The notes under the pieces were generated by a model. That model saw nothing but the letters and a program-made list of their open reading frames with translations, did not search any database and was not told the origin of the DNA. The position numbers were made by a program, and so were the translations under genes. DNA of 27,715 nucleotides from Myxococcales bacterium UBA5297 (GTDB lineage Bacteria; Myxococcota; Myxococcia; Myxococcales; UBA5297), in assembly GCA_002408385.1 (NCBI GenBank), contig DHSB01000248.1:1-27715 (forward strand), read 5' to 3'. Positions within the stretch are counted from its first letter, which is position 1, and the number at the start of each line of letters is the position of its first letter. This document shows positions 23,665 through 27,715 of the stretch, piece by piece.

Positions 23665-24028
23665 CTTTGGCGGCGGCCTCTCCGAGATCCACCTGGCGGC
23701 GGTCTGGAGATCCGTGTCCTGAGCCTGGCGTCATGAGGGCGCCGAGCTGGGCGGCGATTCAGTGAGGCCGGGCTTGCGCTCGAAGGGTTGCTTGCGCTAG
23801 CGTGCTTCACCGCTTGTGCTTGGGCCCTTGGGGTTGGAGAAGGGCGAGTTGCCGCGCGGCAACTGATCAAGAAGGTGGTCTGGTTGAAGCGCCGCAACCG
23901 GTTGCAGAAACCAAGAGTGCATATAAAATGCCTGCAATATCGGCGGCTTGCGTGAATACGGTGGATCCCAACTAACCGCCGCGCCGACTCCTCCGCCTTC
24001 CTCCGACAACCGGTGGCCCTGGGCGCGC

Positions 24029-24117
24029 CCTCACACCTCAAGCCAGCACGACGACCGGAGGCATGGGACCGCCTTCGGCGGTTGCGTTTTTGATCCCCTC
24101 TGGAATCTGGCCGGACG
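24029..24117 (-). repeat. Internal repeat A of the 755-bp element
   Basis: About 89 bp, roughly three-quarters identical to 24239-24328, same orientation. It encodes PEGIKNATAEGGPMPP on the minus strand. Confidence 0.8.
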
Positions 24118-24202
24118 GCTTGATGTCGAGCTCGTCCTGCTGCGCTCTCGCCATGCGCTTGCGAAGACGAACGAAGAGCGCGGGCTCTGCCTGGCGAGAC
24201 AT
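24038..24202 (-). CDS. 54-aa peptide gene inside the element
   Basis: ATG at 24202, TGA at 24038. The product starts MSRQAEPALFVRLRKRMARA, then QQDELDIKPSGQIPEGIKNA, and ends with a Gly/Pro-rich tail TAEGGPMPPVVVLA. The tail half is conserved in a second frame 210 bp away (PEEIKDATAEGGPAPPAVEL). Differences between the two copies fall mostly at third positions or are conservative (I-PE-IK-ATAEGGP-PP-V-LA), a sign of protein-level constraint. Basic helical front plus short conserved tail resembles a precursor peptide or small regulator; function unknown. Confidence 0.45.
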   Translation of the reverse strand: MSRQAEPALFVRLRKRMARAQQDELDIKPSGQIPEGIKNATAEGGPMPPVVVLA

Positions 24203-24238
24203 CCCGCGATCCGGCCGAATCCTCGCGGGCCCTGGGCT

Positions 24239-24328
24239 CGCTCACACATCCAGCCAATTCGACCGCCGGAGGCGCGGGACCGCCTTCGGCAGTTGCATCT
24301 TTGATCTCCTCTGGAATCTGGACGGACG
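24239..24328 (-). repeat. Internal repeat B of the 755-bp element
   Basis: Encodes QIPEEIKDATAEGGPAPP on the minus strand and continues AVELAGCVSEPRARE without the stop seen in copy A. It could start at an ATG about 24 nt before the repeat (MERRTSS). Confidence 0.8.
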
Positions 24329-24419
24329 ACGTGCGGCGCTCCATCGTGCGCACCGCACGCAACCTGCACTGGGCCACCGAGACCGCCGAGAATGGATCAC
24401 GCCTTCGCCGCCGCCGAAG

Positions 24420-24426
24420 CGACCTC
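24420..24426 (+). repeat. Target-site duplication, right copy
   Basis: CGACCTC immediately right of the element, the partner of 23658-23664. Confidence 0.8.
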
Positions 24427-25956
24427 AAGCGGCGCCTGAGTGCCTTTGTGCAAGCACCGGTCGACTCTGATGTGCAATCAGTCGAGCAACTGCCGGCGAC
24501 CTACGACTGCCCCCGCAGACGATGGCAGCCGAAGCCCGGTGAGCCTGAGTGGGAGGTCGAGTCGATACCCCTCGTCGTCCGCGAAGGCGAACGTACCGCT
24601 CCGCGCGAGCTGCTGTCCGTCCTCCGTCTCGTCGATGCCGGCAGGGTCTCCGTGAGCGACAAGACCCGACGGCCATCCGCATCGACGATGAAGGCGATTG
24701 CTGCCGTGCTCGAAGGCGGCGACTTCTACGAAGACAAGCCACAGAAGGACAAATGGCGCGACGAGAACGCCGGCCCGATACGCGCCTTCGCTTTGCCGCT
24801 CCTGATTCAGGCAGGAGGCCTGGCTCAGCTCTCGGGCACCAAGCTCCAACTCACCAAGGCGGGCCGGAAAGCGCTTGCCGATTCTTCTGCGGACACTCTG
24901 AAGACCCTCTGGCTCAAGTGGTGCGCAACGACCCTCATCGACGAGCTCTCGCGCATCGAATGTGTCAAAGGGCAGAGCGGAAAGGGCAAGCGTGGCCTCA
25001 CCTCTGTGTCCGGGCGAAGGGAGACGATCGCCTCAGCTCTGAGCGAGTGTCCCTCCCAGAGGTGGATCCTCGTGGACGATTTCGCGCGCTTCCTGCGGGC
25101 CTCGGGGAACGCCGTTCACGTCACCCGCAATGCCTGGAATCTCTACCTGTGCGACCCGGAGTACGGCAGCCTTGGCTACGAGGGCTGGTCGAGCTACCTG
25201 GATGGCCGCTATCTGCTCTGTCTGCTGTTCGAGTACGCGGCTACCCTCGGGCTGCTCGACGTGGCCTACCTCCCTCCGGCTCGCGCCCGCTCGGACTTCC
25301 ACGAGATGTGGGGGACCGACGGCATGCTCTTCTTCAGCCGCTACGACGGATTGACCTACTTTCGTCTCAACGGCCTGGGCGCCTTTTGCAGCAACGCTGT
25401 CGAACGCTACACGCCGGCACCGCTGCCGGAGAAGCCCGTCATCCAGGTCCTCTCCACTCTGGAGGTAACGGCTGGCGGCGCTGCGCTCGATTATGGAGAT
25501 CGCCTGGCTCTCGACTGCTATGCCGAGAGGGTCTCGGATGTCGTTTGGATACTGAACGCCTCAAGGCTGCTGGCCGCCACTGAGGAGGGCCGCTCCGTCG
25601 ACGGGATCCGCGAGTTTCTCGAGACGCGCAGCGGCGCGCCTTTGCCCGATGCGGTGGCGCATCTGCTCGAGGATGTCTCGGCGCGCGGCACTCGATTCCA
25701 TGACCGTGGCCTTGCGCGCTTGGTGGAGTGCGCCGACGGCGCTCTCGCCGAGCTTGTCGCCAATGACAGCCGGACGCGCAAGCACTGCATGAGGGCCGGC
25801 GCGCGCCATCTCGTGGTGCCTGCTACTTCGGAGGCTACGTTCCGTCGGGGACTTCGGGATGTCGGGTATCTGGTCGCCGGCGATGGAGCTCGGGCGCCAA
25901 TGGCCACCGTGCAAGCGTCCATTCGCAAGGCAACAGGGGCGGGGGAGAAGACGTAG

Positions 25957-26506
25957 CGATGGTGGTGGTGCCCGAGAACGGTCTCGCGCGATGCCGAGAA
26001 GAAAAGGTCGCTCATTCATGGCCGCTGCTCCTGACCGAGCCGGTAAGCTTCCTCCACGGCATTGAGATCGCACAGACATCCGCGCATTCGTGACTGCCGG
26101 AGTCGAGGTCGACGATCGTCGCGGAGCTCGCGCTCGCGTCGCTCGGACCGGTGTCGTGGCCCGCGTTGGTGCTCCCGTCGCTCGGGTCGTCGATGCCACT
26201 ACTCAAGAGCGCCCGCGGGTGCTTCTCCTCGCTCAGGATGCCTGGAGAAGGCGGAGCCCTTCCGCTCGCGCCCTCGATGCCGCCATCAAGCGTCTGCAGC
26301 GCCCTCAGGCTGGGGCGCTCCCTATCGAGCGACACCGGCTCGATGGCCGGACGACCTGGTGCTTCGCGGCATCCCGGACCGGGAAGCCTATGCGTTTGTG
26401 ATGGGCCCCGGCTGCGCTGTTTGATTGGCTTCGGTCACGCGGCCTCGAGCTCCTGAGGGACTGGAACGACGATGGGCATCGGGTCGCCACCTACGAAGGT
26501 GAAGCT
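25957..26506. other. 550 bp without a supported gene
   Basis: The minus strand has an open stretch with DDPSDGSTNAGHDTGPSDAS and SGSHECADVCAI, which looks like the low-complexity start of a myxobacterial surface lipoprotein, but without a signal peptide or a continuation, so probably a fragment. The plus strand just before 26507 reads FDWLRSRGLELLRDWNDDGH, possibly the end of another broken gene. No RNA gene or repeat seen. Confidence 0.3.
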
Positions 26507-27376
26507 ATGTTGACCCCGGTGTCGTTCAAGACAAGCACGGCCGTAGGATGGATCCTCATCGCGGTGACGATCGTCGTCTGCGCCGCCATCGCAATCGTCG
26601 TACACGCTGCGCTCCCGGCGAAGGTCGACGAGGAGCTGCTTGACGGCGTCCTCGTGCTCCGGTTCGGCTTCCCGGCAGTCGCAGTTGCCTACTTCCTCAT
26701 CCTCTTCGCGCAGTGCTCCGTGAGCGTGGCCGTCTCATGGTCGACGGCGCAGACCCCTCCTCTCCGCCACGGGCTGACTCTCGGGCTGGCGTTCGCCGTC
26801 CTGTACATCATCGGGGTGCAGGAGATCATGGTGGAAACGAGTCCGTTCCCAGCCTGGGGCTCGGACTTCGTCGTCTATCAAGCGATCATCGGCCTCGGTG
26901 ATGCGATCCCCGTCATCATCCTCTGCGCCATCACCGGCGCCCTCTTGGCAAATGGGCGCCCGCGGACTGCGGTCGGGCATCGATGCAGCCTCGCCCCGAT
27001 GCTGGCTGTAACACTGACTGTCGGTACGGTCAGATGGGCAGTGAGCGCTCTGGGCATCATCCAGAATTGCCTTGCCGAGTACCCGACGGCGGTCGTGGCA
27101 TGGGGGTACCTGCTCGGACTCGGCTTCGGCATCGGTTACGTCTTGCTCAGAAGGACCAATCAGGCCGTCAATGCAGTTGTGATCTTCGGCGTGGGGCTGA
27201 ACTGGCTTGTCTTCAACTCGTTCATCGGACTGGTCTTCAGCGGCACGATGGCCGATGCACTGCTCAGGGGCGCGATCGACGCCTTTGCGCTGGGCCTGTC
27301 CATAACGCTGTTGGCGAAGGCTGGCAGGTTCCTGTCCCCTGGCACTCAAGCAGGTGAGCGAGCCGGGAACGGCTGA
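26507..27376 (+). CDS. Integral membrane protein, eight predicted helices
   Basis: 289 aa from the ATG at 26507, with AAGGTGAA upstream as a modest ribosome-binding site. Eight hydrophobic segments are visible, beginning VGWILIAVTIVVCAAIAIVV, AVAVAYFLILFAQCSVSVAV, LTLGLAFAVLYIIGVQEIMV and AIIGLGDAIPVIILCAITGA, then four more including VVIFGVGLNWLVFNSFIGLV. Short loops, no extra domain, a short hydrophilic tail. No transporter or enzyme motif recognised. It stands alone, and nothing nearby hints at its role. Confidence 0.75.
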   Translation: MLTPVSFKTSTAVGWILIAVTIVVCAAIAIVVHAALPAKVDEELLDGVLVLRFGFPAVAVAYFLILFAQCSVSVAVSWSTAQTPPLRHGLTLGLAFAVLYIIGVQEIMVETSPFPAWGSDFVVYQAIIGLGDAIPVIILCAITGALLANGRPRTAVGHRCSLAPMLAVTLTVGTVRWAVSALGIIQNCLAEYPTAVVAWGYLLGLGFGIGYVLLRRTNQAVNAVVIFGVGLNWLVFNSFIGLVFSGTMADALLRGAIDAFALGLSITLLAKAGRFLSPGTQAGERAGNG

Positions 27377-27715
27377 CTCCAGGCCGCGGCGAATTGTCGG
27401 CTGTAGGCCGCAGTGGCTCGCCAGGTCGAACCTCGCCTTCCTCTCCGACTCCCGGGAGGCGACCCGTGCCGGAGACGGTGTCGCAGCGAGCCGGCGATGG
27501 GCGCCGCTGCATGAGCGGAGAGCAGGAGCTCCAGAGCTCGTGCGGCGGCCGGAGCGTGGTCACGCAGCTCTGCGAAATTTCTAGGAGAGGCAAGGCGCTC
27601 CCTGCCTCGGTCGAATTGGGGAATTGGGCACCGAGATGGCCTCCCGCGCGTGCTCGACTCCGAGGCTCCCGCTGGTCGCCTCTACGCTCGGCATGACCGT
27701 AGCGCCAGGAAAGTC
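27377..27715. other. 339 bp at the window edge, no supported gene
   Basis: A plus-strand frame (27394-27696) is open but Arg/Ser/Pro-rich, with only one compact stretch (EISRRGKALPASVELGNWAP) that could be genuine. I cannot assign it. No hairpin terminator after the membrane protein gene is obvious. Confidence 0.3.

Larger units (their letters stand above)
23665..24419. mobile_element. 755-bp insertion with terminal inverted repeats, no transposase
   Basis: The left end begins CTTTGGCGGCGGC and continues to GATCCA; the complement of the right end begins CTTCGGCGGCGGC and likewise reaches GATCCA. Over 27 bp about 20 positions match. A perfect 7-bp direct repeat CGACCTC flanks it, and its removal restores the host frame. 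It encodes no transposase, so it would have been moved in trans (MITE-like). Inside are a 54-aa minus-strand ORF, a second related peptide frame near the right end, a doubtful 70-aa minus-strand frame at 23797-24009, and an AT-rich spot at 23915-23940. Confidence 0.72.
23273..25956 (+). pseudogene. Helicase-associated (XPB/Ssl2-like, Helicase_C_3 type) protein, interrupted
   Basis: Reading starts at GTG 23273 (KRYKVDAGIPTLAIALAEYM), shifts frame near 23380 to PTRKAELVEHILGHL and LDELQKAAIAEVVHSAG...FSAKYGRLP, then reaches MPADL at 23664. A 755-bp insertion follows. After it the same frame resumes with DLKRRLSAFVQAP and runs to 25956: VLRLVDAGRVSVSDKTRRPS, then winged-helix-like LAQLSGTKLQLTKAGRKALA, and a C-terminal QVLSTLEVTAGG...DVVWILNASRLLAATEEGRS block. 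This order (PTRK--LV, AAVAE--H, vSDKTRRPS, late Helicase_C_3 fold) is that of large proteins annotated as helicase-associated or XPB/Ssl2-like. The motor domains are absent in the family. With a frameshift and an insertion this copy is dead unless the C-terminal part is made alone from an internal start. Confidence 0.72.

Noticed and set aside
26012..26335. 107-aa minus-strand frame as a lipoprotein
   Set aside because: Ser/Asp-rich part is lipoprotein-like, but no signal peptide or lipobox cysteine precedes it and it ends abruptly.
27394..27696. 100-aa plus-strand open frame at the right edge
   Set aside because: Low-complexity Arg/Ser/Pro composition and no recognised family; one compact stretch is not enough.

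Overview
The window reads as an accessory region of a high-GC (roughly two-thirds G+C) chromosome, most likely from a myxobacterium or relative. This is inferred from codon use, the GC level, and the mixture of gasdermin, multiple proteases, an INSIG-like membrane protein and unrecognised myxobacterial-style proteins. No rRNA, intact tRNA or CRISPR array is visible. Much of the window is in decay: at least eight disrupted genes lie between the intact ones, as expected of a genomic-island or defence-island graveyard.

Left end (1-4340). A type III-B (Cmr) CRISPR effector locus runs leftward off the window: the 5' end of cas10/cmr2, complete cmr1, two 29-codon micro-ORFs and a small excisionase-like HTH gene, all chained by start/stop overlaps. 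Next come a decayed VapC-type toxin with its decayed antitoxin gene, and an ISKra4-family transposase whose right end interrupts another gene. From 4441 to 6555 there is a 499-aa unrecognised protein (minus strand) and a degenerate gene in front of it.

Centre (6746-14174). This is the most interesting part: five genes on the plus strand, closely spaced. They encode a caspase-like (C14) protease, a 1024-aa protein ending in a subtilisin (S8) domain, a bacterial gasdermin, a second S8 protease, and a protein carrying the full metal-ligand spacing of zinc-dependent phospholipase C / S1-P1 nuclease enzymes. I read this as a gasdermin-based suicide (abortive infection) cassette. A protease cascade would cut an autoinhibitory C-terminal tail from the acylated pore former, and a predicted membrane-lipid or nucleic-acid hydrolase would act beside it. 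Proteases beside bacterial gasdermins are known; the S8 pair plus the phospholipase-C-like gene is the less familiar part.

Right of the cassette (14188-20786). This holds a frameshifted HTH gene (minus strand), an INSIG-like membrane protein, and a lipoprotein alpha/beta hydrolase of proline-iminopeptidase type. A minus-strand block follows, in which a 281-aa gene and its 5'-truncated near-copy (567-bp repeat) flank a gene with an AcrVA2-like C-terminus. A possible tRNA 3'-end remnant with a terminator sits inside this block.

Right end (20787-27715). After a gene-poor stretch and a radC-like remnant come a pRiA4b ORF-3-like gene and a 227-aa gene overlapping it by ATGA, then a helicase-associated (XPB/Ssl2-like, Helicase_C_3 type) gene. 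The last is broken by a frameshift and by a 755-bp insertion with terminal inverted repeats and a perfect 7-bp target duplication; that insertion contains an internal repeat and a short peptide gene. The window ends with an eight-helix membrane protein and about 340 bp without a supported gene.
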